The notes: generated by a model from the sequence alone, not told the origin. A stretch of DNA of 64,000 nt from Bifidobacterium asteroides (GCF_009683175.1 NZ_WKKW01000005.1:62001-126000), one strand, 5' to 3'. Shown: positions 53,940 to 63,156, counted from the first letter of the stretch. Made by a program: numbers and translations.

Positions 53940-54012
53940 TCCCGCATAGCTCAGTTGGCAGAGCGTTCGACTGTTAATCGAAATGTCGCTGGTTCAAGCC
54001 CAGCTGCGGGAG
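53940..54012 (+). tRNA. tRNA-Asn (GTT anticodon)
   Basis: A 73-nt cloverleaf. Acceptor TCCCGCA pairs with TGCGGGA, D arm AGCTCAGTTGGCAGAGC, anticodon GTT at 53973-53975, T loop TTCAAGC. The base after the anticodon is A, the site of t6A. Discriminator G, no encoded CCA. Confidence 0.95.
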
Positions 54013-54017
54013 CTCTC

Positions 54018-54043
54018 AACCGCCGGTCCTCCGGCGGTTTTTC
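54018..54043 (+). terminator. Intrinsic terminator of tRNA-Asn
   Basis: AACCGCCGG - TCCT - CCGGCGGTT followed by TTTC, a perfect 9-bp stem only 5 bp after the tRNA. Confidence 0.9.
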
Positions 54044-54401
54044 TTATCCGTCAGATGTCTTTATATTGTGCAATCTGTCAAGTAAATGTCCCTTGTCCCG
54101 GTCTCGAATACTCCTGGTTGTTGAAAATATGAGTATCGGGATGCTCAACCGATTGAATTGATGAGAAGCTTTCTGACCCAAGGACTGATGCTGTCGGCCT
54201 ATTTTAAATACTCTCACCTTTCTGGGGAGACGAAATGATAATGCAGCCTGTCGTTCGGCACTAGGACAGGCGTTTTTGTGACTGCACGGGGCGACAGACG
54301 GGTGGCTCGCCGAATTCACAACGTTGTACTATTCAGATGTTCCATAGTTTCAACATGGACGAGAATCATGGACGATACAGTCAGAACGAAGGAGTCGGAC
54401 A
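54044..54401. other. AT-richer intergenic region upstream of the GH51 gene
   Basis: About 360 bp without a credible protein gene. It includes an isolated terminator-like hairpin (54246-54277) that belongs to no visible gene, and the ribosome site of the arabinofuranosidase gene (GAAGGAG, 54388-54394). No operator is evident. Confidence 0.45.
54246..54277 (+). terminator. Orphan terminator-like hairpin
   Basis: GCCTGTC, a 12-nt loop, GACAGGC and GTTTTT. It lies about 200 bp after the tRNA-Asn terminator with no gene between, so it may end a small RNA or a leader. Confidence 0.6.
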
Positions 54402-55937
54402 GTGACGCAAGGGCAGCAGAATCACAGGGGCAGGGCACAGTTCAGGGTAGATAAGGAGCAGGAGTCCACGCCCATTGACGATCGCCTCTTCGGATCCTTC
54501 GTGGAGCACCTGGGCAGGGGAATCTACTCGGGCATCTATGAGCCGGGTCATCCGACAGCAGACGAACAGGGCTTTCGCCGGGACGTCATGGATCTGGTCA
54601 AGGAACTGGGCGTGACCACCATCCGATATCCGGGCGGCAACTTCGTCTCGGGTTATCGTTGGGAGGATGGCGTGGGACCGCGCGAAAGCCGTCCCCGTCG
54701 TCTCGACCTGGCCTGGCACTCCGGCGAAAGCAACGAGTTCGGCCTGCACGAGATGCGCGACTGGCTGGACAAGCTGGGCGGCAACGAGCTCATGGAGGCC
54801 GTCAACCTGGGCACCAGGGGCATGCAGGAGGCCCTGGATCTGCTCGAATACTGCAATGTGCCATCGGGCACCGAGCTGTCGGAACGGCGTCGCGCCAACG
54901 GCCATGATCGCCCCTTCAACATCAGGATGTGGTGCCTGGGCAACGAGATGGACGGCGACTGGCAGATCGGCCACAAGAGTGCAGAGGAATACGCCGATCT
55001 GGCTAACCGGACAGCTGTGGCCATGCGGATGATCGACCCGGACTTGGACCTGGTTGTCTGCGGATCCTCCTCGCACACCATGCCCACTTTCGGCCTCTGG
55101 GAGCGCACGGTCCTGGAACGCTGCTTCGAAAATGTGAACTTCCTCTCATGCCATGCCTATTACGCGCCCAAGGATGGAGACATGGCCAGCTTTTTGGCTT
55201 CCGGCGTGGACATGGACAGTTTCATCACCGACGTAAAGGCCATCATCGCCGCCTCGCGTGCCCGGCTGGGCAGTGATCATCAGGTTTTCATCTCCTTCGA
55301 CGAGTGGAATGTCTGGTACCAGGATGCTGAGGCCAGCAGATCGCCCGAAGGCATCGGCAATTGGCCCGTAGGCGCGCCGCTCCTGGAGGATGTCTATTCG
55401 GCGGCGGATGCCGTGGTGGTGGGCGACCTGCTGATCACCCTGCTCAGGCATGCCGACGTCGTTCATGCGGCCAGCCTGGCCCAGCTGGTCAACGTCATTG
55501 CCCCCATCATGACCAAGCCCGGCGGCCCGGCCTGGAGGCAGACCATTTTCTACCCATTCGCCCTGACCGCCCGTTATGCGCGGGGCGCCAGCGTGCTCAA
55601 GAGCCTGCAGAGCGGCCACACCTATGAGACATCCCGCTATGGCCAGGTGCCCATGACAGATTCAGTGGCCGTCAGAGGTGCCGATGGCTCCCTCAGCGTT
55701 TTTGTAGTCAACCGCAGCCTTGACCGTTCTGTTGATTTCAGTATCGCCCTGCCCGAACAGGATCGAGATCGGCAGGCCACGGTCAGCACCCTGCACGAGG
55801 ACGACCCCTCGGCGCGCAACACGCTTGAAGACCAGGAGCGGGTCGTCATGCATGACCGGAGAGATTTCAGGATGGATGGGGACGCCTTGACTCTTCAACT
55901 GCCTCCCATCTCTTGGACGGTCATCCATCTGGCTTGA
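54402..55937 (+). CDS. GH51 alpha-L-arabinofuranosidase
   Basis: A 511-residue intracellular glycosidase (no signal peptide) that removes arabinose from arabinan- or arabinoxylan-derived oligosaccharides. The GH51 TIM barrel shows RYPGGNFVSGYRWEDG, the acid/base glutamate in WCLGNEMDG, the nucleophile glutamate in SFDEWNVWY, and a C-terminal beta-sandwich. Length matches the family. The GTG at 54402 has GAAGGAG 8 nt upstream. No sugar transporter or regulator is adjacent, so it probably works with a distant importer. Confidence 0.94.
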   Translation: MTQGQQNHRGRAQFRVDKEQESTPIDDRLFGSFVEHLGRGIYSGIYEPGHPTADEQGFRRDVMDLVKELGVTTIRYPGGNFVSGYRWEDGVGPRESRPRRLDLAWHSGESNEFGLHEMRDWLDKLGGNELMEAVNLGTRGMQEALDLLEYCNVPSGTELSERRRANGHDRPFNIRMWCLGNEMDGDWQIGHKSAEEYADLANRTAVAMRMIDPDLDLVVCGSSSHTMPTFGLWERTVLERCFENVNFLSCHAYYAPKDGDMASFLASGVDMDSFITDVKAIIAASRARLGSDHQVFISFDEWNVWYQDAEASRSPEGIGNWPVGAPLLEDVYSAADAVVVGDLLITLLRHADVVHAASLAQLVNVIAPIMTKPGGPAWRQTIFYPFALTARYARGASVLKSLQSGHTYETSRYGQVPMTDSVAVRGADGSLSVFVVNRSLDRSVDFSIALPEQDRDRQATVSTLHEDDPSARNTLEDQERVVMHDRRDFRMDGDALTLQLPPISWTVIHLA

Positions 55938-56132
55938 ACAGGCCGCTAAAGGCGTCCAGGCCGGGAACCTTCCGAGGATCCTCGATTACGGTGCCTTTAA
56001 GGTCTGTGTTGATGTGGACGATTACATATTCGACCACATCCCTCCTTCCGGTTCACACGGCTGTGGCATCCAATCCATCATGATGGTGGGCGCCCAATCG
56101 GGCATCCACGATGACGGATTGAAGGTGCGACT

Positions 56133-56798
56133 ATGGCCTGTGCGCGTGACCATAAGAACAAGGGCATCAGGCGGGTTACCGGCCGGATGCCCATCATGCC
56201 TTCCGGCTGTCGGCCCCCATGGTTTCCCCGGACCCTGCTGGTGTTGACGCTGGCACTGGTCCTGTCGGCTGCGGGGCCTACGGCAACCGTCACGGCTCAG
56301 CCTGCGCCGATCCTGCCTTCGGTCACGGCTCCGGCGCAGAAGGGTCGAGTTGCCTCATCGACCAGAGCCTGTCGCCGGGGCTGGCTGTGGCCCCTTGAAC
56401 CCCTGACTGGCGATAAGGCCGCCCCGCAGGTTACGCGTCCCTTTGATCCCCCGGATCGTCCATGGCTGAGCGGTCATCGCGGGATGGATTTGGCGGCGGA
56501 GCCAGGCAGCAATATCCGTGCCCCTGCAGACGGTGTCATCGCCTTTGCAGGTTCCGTAGCGGGCAAGGACGTGGTCTCCATACGTCACGGCAACCTGGTC
56601 TCCACCTATGAGCCTGCACAGAGCTCCTTGCCGACAGGAACCCGACTGCAGGCCGGTGCAGTCTGGGGAAGGTTGCAGGGAGCCTCCGACCACTGCGCCC
56701 AGGAGTGCCTTCACTGGGGCCTGAAAGACGATCAAGGCAATTATCTGGATCCTGGCGTCAGGGTCGGATGGCATCGTATTCGTCTCAAGCCACTGTAG
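56133..56798 (+). CDS. M23-family zinc metallopeptidase, exported
   Basis: A 221-residue protein. A membrane-type signal segment lies at about residues 32-50, then a linker. The M23 domain has the first zinc ligands in HRGMDLAA (H-x3-D) and the second site in CLHWGLKD (the HxH position reads L-H-W). Such enzymes cut peptide bridges in peptidoglycan. GAAGGTG stands before the ATG at 56133. It stands alone between the glycosidase and acyl-CoA synthetase genes. Confidence 0.85.
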   Translation: MACARDHKNKGIRRVTGRMPIMPSGCRPPWFPRTLLVLTLALVLSAAGPTATVTAQPAPILPSVTAPAQKGRVASSTRACRRGWLWPLEPLTGDKAAPQVTRPFDPPDRPWLSGHRGMDLAAEPGSNIRAPADGVIAFAGSVAGKDVVSIRHGNLVSTYEPAQSSLPTGTRLQAGAVWGRLQGASDHCAQECLHWGLKDDQGNYLDPGVRVGWHRIRLKPL

Positions 56799-56908
56799 GA
56801 ATGTGAGGTTTGCTTGCAGGACTCGCGCGTTTGCAGACCGGGTATATCGCCAGCCCGGCAGAACGGTTAGAATCGTTATGCATAACGCCGTTTCAGCAGG
56901 GAGTGGTC

Positions 56909-58744
56909 ATGCAGAACATGCAGCAAGAATTCACGCGTCCGCTTGAGAAGCCGATAGATGCTGATGCCAGCGTCTTCTCCCTGCTTGAAGACAGGGTGGA
57001 GCGCCTGGGCGACGATCCCTTGATCGAATACCGGAGCGGACGTGAGTGGAACACCATCACGGCCCGTGAGTTCCGGGATCGCGTTGTCGCGCTGGCCAAG
57101 GGGCTTATGGCCCGGGGTATAGGCCGGGGGGACTCGGTAGCCATCGTGTCGCACACCCGATGGGAGTGGACTGCCCTGGACATGGCCATCCTATCCATTG
57201 GAGCGGTGACGGTTCCGGTCTACGAGACGGACTCGCCCGATCAGATCCGGCGCATCTTCAACGACTCCCATGTGGGCATGGCCTTTTTGGAGGATGACGA
57301 CATGAGGGCCCGGGTGGACGCGGTTCGTTCCCAGTGCGCCTATCTGAACGACCTGTATGTGATCACCAGGGGTGCGCTGACCACCATGACCGCCTACGGA
57401 CGGGCGGTGGACCAGGCGGACTTCCAAGCCCGGGCCGACTCGGTGCAAGGCTCCGACCTGGCCACTATCGTCTACACTTCAGGTTCCACGGGCAAGCCCA
57501 AGGGCATTGAACTCAGCCACAGCAACATCGTCTTCACCGTGCGATCGGGAGCTCAGGCAGTCCCTGACATATGCCTGGGTGACGGCAGACGGCTTCTGCT
57601 CTGCCTGCCCCTGGCCCACGCCTTCGCCCGCTGCCTGCAGTTCTTCGCCATCGCTACTGACCTAACCTTGGGGCTTACCGGATCCATCCGCAATCTGCTG
57701 CAGGACATGCAGACCTTCAAACCCACTTTCATCCTGGCTGTGCCCCGAATCTTCGAGAAGATCTACAACGCCGCCTCCCAGCGAGCAGGCACAGGCACCC
57801 GGGGCAGAATTTTCCTTGATGCCGCAGGAGTGGCCAGGCAGTGGTCCCGCCATCAACAGAACGGCACCCGCGTCCCCATGTCGCTGAAGACCAAGCACCT
57901 CATGTACACGGGAACCGTCTACGATCCCATCCTGGAGGCCCTGGGCGGCCGGGTCAAGTATGCCATTTCGGGCGGCGCCCCCCTGGACAGGGACATTGCG
58001 GACTTCTTCAATGGCATAGGCCTGCCCCTGCTGGAGGGCTACGGTATGACTGAGACCATGGGTCCTGTGACAGTCAACCCAACCGAAGGCTATCGGCTGG
58101 GCACCATCGGTCTGCCCATGCCCGGCATCACTGTGGGCATCGACCAGGAGGGCCAGCTCTGTGTCAAGGGCCCGGATGTCTGCATGGGCTACCACAACCA
58201 TCCCGAAATCACCACCAGGCAGATTCGCGACGGCTGGCTGCTGACCGGCGATCTGGGCAGTCTGGACGATGACGGGTTCGTTCGGCTGACTGGCCGGCGC
58301 AAGGAGATCATCATCACTGCAGGAGGCAAGAACATTTCGCCGGCGCTGTTGGAGACGGCTGTTGAACGCTCGCCCATCATCAGCCACTGCATGGTCATCG
58401 GGGACCGCAGACCATTCATCTCGGCCCTGATAACACTCAATCCCGATGAGGTTGCCCGCTGGCTGCGGGACCAGGGCGCTGAGCCCTTGAAAGATGCCGC
58501 TGCGGCCGGGGAGAACCCCATCATCCGCACCGAGGTCGATCGTGCCGTGGACGCGGCCAACGCTCAGGTATCCCGGGCCGAGGGTATCCGCCGCTATCTG
58601 ATTCTGGACCAGGACTTTACTCGTGAAAACGGATTGCTGACCGCATCATACAAGCCCCGCCGTCAGGAGGTTCTCAAGCGGTATGAGGACAGGATTGAGC
58701 AGGAGATTTATGCTCAAAGACCTGCGTCGGCTGGCTTGATGTAG
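56909..58744 (+). CDS. Long-chain-fatty-acid CoA ligase (AMP-forming)
   Basis: A 611-residue ANL-family enzyme activating fatty acids via acyl-AMP. The ATP-binding TSGSTGKPKGIELSH, the YGMTETMGP motif, TGDLGSLDDDGF and the hinge GRRKEIIITAGGKNI are visible, with the C-terminal lysine in YKPRR. The ATG at 56909 has AGGGAG 5 nt upstream. Its last 31 bp overlap the 3' end of the opposing lipoprotein gene. Fatty-acid incorporation into lipids is more likely than oxidation, since no beta-oxidation genes are near. Confidence 0.92.
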   Translation: MQNMQQEFTRPLEKPIDADASVFSLLEDRVERLGDDPLIEYRSGREWNTITAREFRDRVVALAKGLMARGIGRGDSVAIVSHTRWEWTALDMAILSIGAVTVPVYETDSPDQIRRIFNDSHVGMAFLEDDDMRARVDAVRSQCAYLNDLYVITRGALTTMTAYGRAVDQADFQARADSVQGSDLATIVYTSGSTGKPKGIELSHSNIVFTVRSGAQAVPDICLGDGRRLLLCLPLAHAFARCLQFFAIATDLTLGLTGSIRNLLQDMQTFKPTFILAVPRIFEKIYNAASQRAGTGTRGRIFLDAAGVARQWSRHQQNGTRVPMSLKTKHLMYTGTVYDPILEALGGRVKYAISGGAPLDRDIADFFNGIGLPLLEGYGMTETMGPVTVNPTEGYRLGTIGLPMPGITVGIDQEGQLCVKGPDVCMGYHNHPEITTRQIRDGWLLTGDLGSLDDDGFVRLTGRRKEIIITAGGKNISPALLETAVERSPIISHCMVIGDRRPFISALITLNPDEVARWLRDQGAEPLKDAAAAGENPIIRTEVDRAVDAANAQVSRAEGIRRYLILDQDFTRENGLLTASYKPRRQEVLKRYEDRIEQEIYAQRPASAGLM

Positions 58745-60327
58745 CCTGTATCGATCAGCGCCGCCTTGAGGTTGGAGGCCGAAACCGCGACCAGGGGTCT
58801 TGACAGGCGACGCACCTGTTTGCCGTCCTGGTTGACGGTCTGGATCGTCTCCATTGCTGGCACCTTGCCCTGGCTGTTGAGGCCGACGCAGACCTTGGCA
58901 ATATCAGCCGCAAGCCCCTGCCTGTCCTCAAGTCCGGTCATCCACTGCTGTCCGTCCACGATTTGAGGAATGTTGTCGACGTAGGCGCCGTATCCGCTGA
59001 TGATGGGCCAGGCAGTGTGGTCGTCCGAGGGCATTGATTCCTGGGTTTTACCCGTAGTCTGCGAAGAATCCGCTTGCGACCCCGTCGAATTCTGGGGTGT
59101 AGGGCTTTGGGCGGGTTTGGGCACGCGCTGTCGGTGCAGATCCTGGCGGCCGGCCATGGATCCCACGATACCTGATATGGAGATCTCCGGGTTGACGTCC
59201 GCTGACGAACCCCGGTATCCCAGATCCCCGAGCTCAGAAACCACTCCGGAAACGATGAAGTCGTTCATGGCCAGAATGCCATCCACTTCGGTGTGGGTCT
59301 TGGCGCCGGTGTTCATGGCCAGGCGGGTCGCCAGCTCTTTGCCTGTAGCCGAAGCATCCTTGCCTGGATCGAAGGCGACCGCCTGCCAGTCCTTTTCGGT
59401 GCTATCTGCATTCAAACGTCCCGATGGACTGACAACCCGCCCGTCCTTGAAATAAGGACCCAGCACCTGCCAGATTCCAGCGAAGGCCTGGGCGGGGAAA
59501 GAACTCTGCTCATCCTGCTCCTCTTGCTGGTCCTGCTCAGCCTGGCCGGATTCAGCATCCTTGTCCGCAGAGGTTGCATCAGAGGAGGATGTCTCGGCTG
59601 TGCGGTTCGGCAGCAGAATCTCGATGCGGCAGGGGTTGTTCCTGCTGACCTTGTCCAGTTCCAGCTTGCTGGCCAGCTTGTCCGCCTGCATCTGACCGAT
59701 GGCCCGAGCATCGGACAGCTGTACGAACAAATCCGGCTCAATGCCCGGAACCTGATTGGCCAGCACCACCACATGCATACCCGCGCCCGCGGCCAGACGC
59801 AGAGATGAGACCAGACGTGCGCGCGACTTGTCCTTGGCATCGGCAACCAGTGACTTGCTGATGTAGTCGCCGTACTGGCGGGTAATGGAGTCTGGCGAGG
59901 TCATGGGTGCCACCACTAGTGTGGTCGGCTCTGAGGCCTTTCCGGCCTTGCGCTCCGAAAGACGGCTGACCACGTAATCCTGCAGTTCCTTGCTTTGGTC
60001 CTCCAGATTCCCGCTGGTATAGGTATCGATGCGCTTGTCGGAAAGATTTTCCTTGGTCAGTGCCGTCTTGAGCTCTGGAACCAGGGCGGCCCACTTGTTG
60101 ATGGGCGTGTGCTGGGAGAGGGTGATGCCGTCGGAGGGAGTGAAAATGGCCACCCGACCCGGTGCTTCGGCAGCTGCCGTTGAGGTCGCCGGGCTCTGCG
60201 GGGCGCTCGGTGATTGTTTCCCTCCGCCCATTGCCGGACCGCAAGCACCAGTCGATGCCACCATGACCAGGCATGCCAGCAGGGCCAGCAAGCCGGACAA
60301 ATGCCGTGCAAAGCCGGTCTTCTTCAC
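58714..60327 (-). CDS. Sugar-type substrate-binding lipoprotein (lone, enlarged)
   Basis: A 537-residue exported protein. A signal segment ends in S-T-G-A-C with a likely lipidated cysteine at 29 (the lipobox is imperfect). The fold resembles the periplasmic sugar-binding type-1 family: VAIFTPSDG, ALVPELKTAL, LFVQLSDARAIGQMQADKL and TEVDGILAMNDFIVSGV. It carries two unusual low-complexity insertions, one Glu/Gln-rich (QDQQEEQDEQSS near residue 270) and one Pro/Ser/Thr/Gln-rich near 410-440. GTG start at 60327 with AAGGAG 6 nt upstream. No ABC partner is adjacent. Confidence 0.75.
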   Translation of the reverse strand: MKKTGFARHLSGLLALLACLVMVASTGACGPAMGGGKQSPSAPQSPATSTAAAEAPGRVAIFTPSDGITLSQHTPINKWAALVPELKTALTKENLSDKRIDTYTSGNLEDQSKELQDYVVSRLSERKAGKASEPTTLVVAPMTSPDSITRQYGDYISKSLVADAKDKSRARLVSSLRLAAGAGMHVVVLANQVPGIEPDLFVQLSDARAIGQMQADKLASKLELDKVSRNNPCRIEILLPNRTAETSSSDATSADKDAESGQAEQDQQEEQDEQSSFPAQAFAGIWQVLGPYFKDGRVVSPSGRLNADSTEKDWQAVAFDPGKDASATGKELATRLAMNTGAKTHTEVDGILAMNDFIVSGVVSELGDLGYRGSSADVNPEISISGIVGSMAGRQDLHRQRVPKPAQSPTPQNSTGSQADSSQTTGKTQESMPSDDHTAWPIISGYGAYVDNIPQIVDGQQWMTGLEDRQGLAADIAKVCVGLNSQGKVPAMETIQTVNQDGKQVRRLSRPLVAVSASNLKAALIDTGYIKPADAGL

Positions 60328-60532
60328 ATTCGCTCCTTCGTTCCGACAGAGCCCGGCTCTGGCCGGGTCCCGAGCAACCATTCTATGGGTTCTCGGGCAG
60401 GAGCGTATGGGGTCTCCTTGCTTTTGCGCACAAGCTTCTCGCCAGGGAGCAGACGGTCAAGGCTGGACTCAGCAGATTTCCGCCTGTTTCAACCGCATGT
60501 AATGGCTGGGAGATGATGCTCTGTCTGATCTG

Positions 60533-61783
60533 TCAGTCCGCCCTGTGTTCTGTGGCCTCTGTCGCAGTTGAAGCCATACGCTCGGCAAGGGCCTGGTCCA
60601 GGGCATCCATGAACCCCTCGGTGTCCAGCCATGGCTGATCAGGACCGACCAGGTTGGCCAGATCCTTGGTCATGCGGCCGGAGCGGACGGTCTCGATGAC
60701 TACGGACTCCAGGGTTTGTGCGAACTGGGCTACCCTGGGTGTGTCATCCAGCCGTGCTCGCTGCTTGAGTCCGCCCGTCCAGGCGAAAATGGAGGCTATC
60801 GGGTTGGTGGAAGTAGTCTCACCCTTGAGCCAGCGCCGGTAATGCCTGGTCACGGTCCCATGGGCGGCTTCGGCCTCTACGGTCTGCCCGTCGGCCGTCA
60901 TCAGCATGGAGGTCATGAGGCCAAGGGACCCGAACCCTTGGGCTATTGCATCGGACTGGACATCGCCGTCATAGTTCTTGCAGGCCCAGACATAGCCGCC
61001 CTGCCATTTGAGCGAGGAGGCCACCATGTCGTCGATCAGCCGATGCTGGTAGGTCAGTCCCTCTTGTTCGAACCGATTCCGGTACTCCTGCTCGTAGACC
61101 TGGGCGAAAATGTCCTTGAAACGGCCGTCGTAGGCCTTGAGGATGGTGTTCTTGGTACTCAGGTAGACCGGATAGTGCCTCTGCAGGGCATAGTTGAAGC
61201 AGGAGCGCGCGAAGTCGCGGATGGAGTCGTCAAGGTTGAACTGCACCTGGGCCACGCCCGGACCCGGGTAGACGGTCACTTCCCGGGTCACCGGGTCGCT
61301 CCCGTCCTCGGGTGTGAAAGTGACGCTCAGCTTCCCTGGCCCAGGCACGGTGAAATCAGTGGCCTGGTATTGGTCGCCAAAGGCATGGCGGGCCACCACT
61401 ATGGGCTTGGACCATCCGGGGACCAGCCTGGGGATGTTGTCGATGACGATGGGCTCGCGGAAGATGGTTCCGCCAAGAATATTGCGGATGGTGCCGTTGG
61501 GCGACTTCCACATACGCTTGAGTCCGAATTCCTTCACCCGGGCCTCGTCAGGTGTAATGGTGGCGCACTTGACGCCCACATGCTCGCGCTGGATGGCCTG
61601 GGCCGCCTGCACGGTGACCTTGTCGTCGGTGGCGTCCCTGTTGCGGATGCCCAGGTCGTAATAGTCCAGGTCCACATCCAGATAGGGCAGAATCAGCCGC
61701 TCCTTGATCATTTTCCAGATGATCCGGGTCATCTCGTCACCGTCGAGCTCGACGATGCGTCCCTTCACGGCGATCTTCTCCAT
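60533..61783 (-). CDS. icd: NADP-dependent isocitrate dehydrogenase (dimeric, eukaryotic-like)
   Basis: A 416-residue enzyme converting isocitrate to 2-oxoglutarate, probably for glutamate synthesis in an organism with an incomplete citrate cycle. [31 protein letters not shown] and the isocitrate-binding ARHAFGDQY (arginine matching R132 of human IDH1) are all present. This is the subfamily that resembles eukaryotic cytosolic enzymes rather than the E. coli type. AGGAGG stands 5 nt before the ATG at 61783. It is divergent from the GuaB3 gene. Confidence 0.95.
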   Translation of the reverse strand: MEKIAVKGRIVELDGDEMTRIIWKMIKERLILPYLDVDLDYYDLGIRNRDATDDKVTVQAAQAIQREHVGVKCATITPDEARVKEFGLKRMWKSPNGTIRNILGGTIFREPIVIDNIPRLVPGWSKPIVVARHAFGDQYQATDFTVPGPGKLSVTFTPEDGSDPVTREVTVYPGPGVAQVQFNLDDSIRDFARSCFNYALQRHYPVYLSTKNTILKAYDGRFKDIFAQVYEQEYRNRFEQEGLTYQHRLIDDMVASSLKWQGGYVWACKNYDGDVQSDAIAQGFGSLGLMTSMLMTADGQTVEAEAAHGTVTRHYRRWLKGETTSTNPIASIFAWTGGLKQRARLDDTPRVAQFAQTLESVVIETVRSGRMTKDLANLVGPDQPWLDTEGFMDALDQALAERMASTATEATEHRAD

Positions 61784-61946
61784 GGCGGCCTCCTAACAGT
61801 GGGCGGGTCGGGGGCCGTATCCTGCTCCCGGTGCCGCAGTTGCGCTCGCGAACAGTTCTATCCCAAGTTTGTTACTCTCTGTTCCCCTGCTCGTAACCCG
61901 TTCGTAGCACGCTGGAGCGTCATCATGAGGCGCTAGGCTGGCAGAC

Positions 61947-63071
61947 ATGACACAGGAAATCGAAATCGGTCTCGGCAAGAAGGCCACGATGGCCTACACG
62001 CTCGATGATGTCTCCATACTCCCATCACGAAGGACAAGGGATCCCCAGGATGTCTCCACGGCCTGGCAGGTGGATGCCTACGAGTTCGACCTACCCCTGC
62101 TGGCAGCGCCCATGGATTCGGTCACCAGCCCGGAGACGGCCATAGCCCTGGGACGGATGGGCGGACTGGGTGTGCTGGACCTGGAGGGACTGTGGACCCG
62201 TTATGAGGATCCGCGTCCGCAGCTGGACCGTATAGCCCACGCCTCTCCGGAGCAGGCGACCGGGGTCATTCAGGAAGCCTACCGGGAGCCGGTCAAGGCG
62301 GAGCTGATCACCCGCCGTCTGCAGGAGATTCGCAAGGCCGGGGTCACGGTGGCCGGTGCCTTGTCGCCCCAGCGTACCCAGGAGTTCTACACCACAGTGG
62401 TCGACGCAGGCGTGGATCTCTTCGTGATCCGCGGCACGGCGGTCTCGGCCGAGCATGTCTCCACCAGCCATGAGCCCTTGGATTTGAAGAAGTTCATCTA
62501 CGACTTGGATGTTCCGGTCATCGTCGGCGGGGCCGCCACCTACCAGGCCGCCCTGCATCTGATGCGCACGGGTGCCGCCGGGGTGCTGGTCGGGTTCGGC
62601 GGGGGAGCATCCTCAACTGACTCTGCCACCATCGGAATTCAGGCACCTATGGCCACGGCCATCTCGGATGTGGCCGAAGCGCGTCGCGACTACCTGGACG
62701 AGTCCGGTGGCCGCTATGTTCAGGTCATAGCCGACGGGGAGACCGGCACCTCTGGGTCCTTCGTCAAGGCCTTGGCCATGGGGGCCGACGCGGTCATGCT
62801 GGGCACGCCCCTGGCCAAGGCCACGGAGGCTCCCGGCCAGGGCATGCACTGGGGGGCCGAGGCCCATCATCCTGAGCTGCCTAGGGGTCGCAGGGTCCAG
62901 GTCGGCCAGGTGGGGAGCCTGGAGCGCATACTCTTCGGACCCAGCGATCGCACCGATGGCAGCCTGAACCTGATCGGAGCACTGCGCCGGGCCATGGCCT
63001 CCACCGGTTACGTGGATGTCAAGAACTTCCAGAAGTGCCGCGTAGCAGTGACTCCGGCTTCCCGCTGCTAA
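61947..63071 (+). CDS. guaB3: GuaB3-type IMP dehydrogenase-related protein
   Basis: A 374-residue protein with the IMPDH/GMPR TIM barrel but no CBS module. The N-terminal YTLDDVSILPSRRT and LAAPMDSVTS are typical. The loop where true IMP dehydrogenase has its catalytic cysteine reads GASSTDSATIG, with Ser or Thr in place of Cys, so the usual catalysis is not expected. Actinobacteria usually carry such a paralogue beside the true guaB. No ribosome-binding site precedes the ATG at 61947; a -10-like TAGGCT ends 7 nt before it, so the transcript may be leaderless. Confidence 0.88.
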   Translation: MTQEIEIGLGKKATMAYTLDDVSILPSRRTRDPQDVSTAWQVDAYEFDLPLLAAPMDSVTSPETAIALGRMGGLGVLDLEGLWTRYEDPRPQLDRIAHASPEQATGVIQEAYREPVKAELITRRLQEIRKAGVTVAGALSPQRTQEFYTTVVDAGVDLFVIRGTAVSAEHVSTSHEPLDLKKFIYDLDVPVIVGGAATYQAALHLMRTGAAGVLVGFGGGASSTDSATIGIQAPMATAISDVAEARRDYLDESGGRYVQVIADGETGTSGSFVKALAMGADAVMLGTPLAKATEAPGQGMHWGAEAHHPELPRGRRVQVGQVGSLERILFGPSDRTDGSLNLIGALRRAMASTGYVDVKNFQKCRVAVTPASRC

Positions 63072-63096
63072 GCAGGACAGGGCATTCAAAGCCTAT

Positions 63097-63105
63097 TTAT
63101 CCACA
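63097..63105 (+). other. Perfect DnaA box
   Basis: TTATCCACA, identical to the high-affinity DnaA consensus, in the gap after guaB3. It is a single site with no flanking cluster, so not an origin. Confidence 0.45.
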
Positions 63106-63114
63106 ATCCGTATC

Positions 63115-63156
63115 AAGGCCGGTTCAGGTTGACCACATTCCTGAACCGGCCTTTAC
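63115..63156 (+). terminator. Terminator-like hairpin after guaB3
   Basis: AAGGCCGGTTCAG, a 13-nt loop, CTGAACCGGCCTT and TAC: a perfect 13-bp stem with only a short T run inside its end. Confidence 0.6.
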
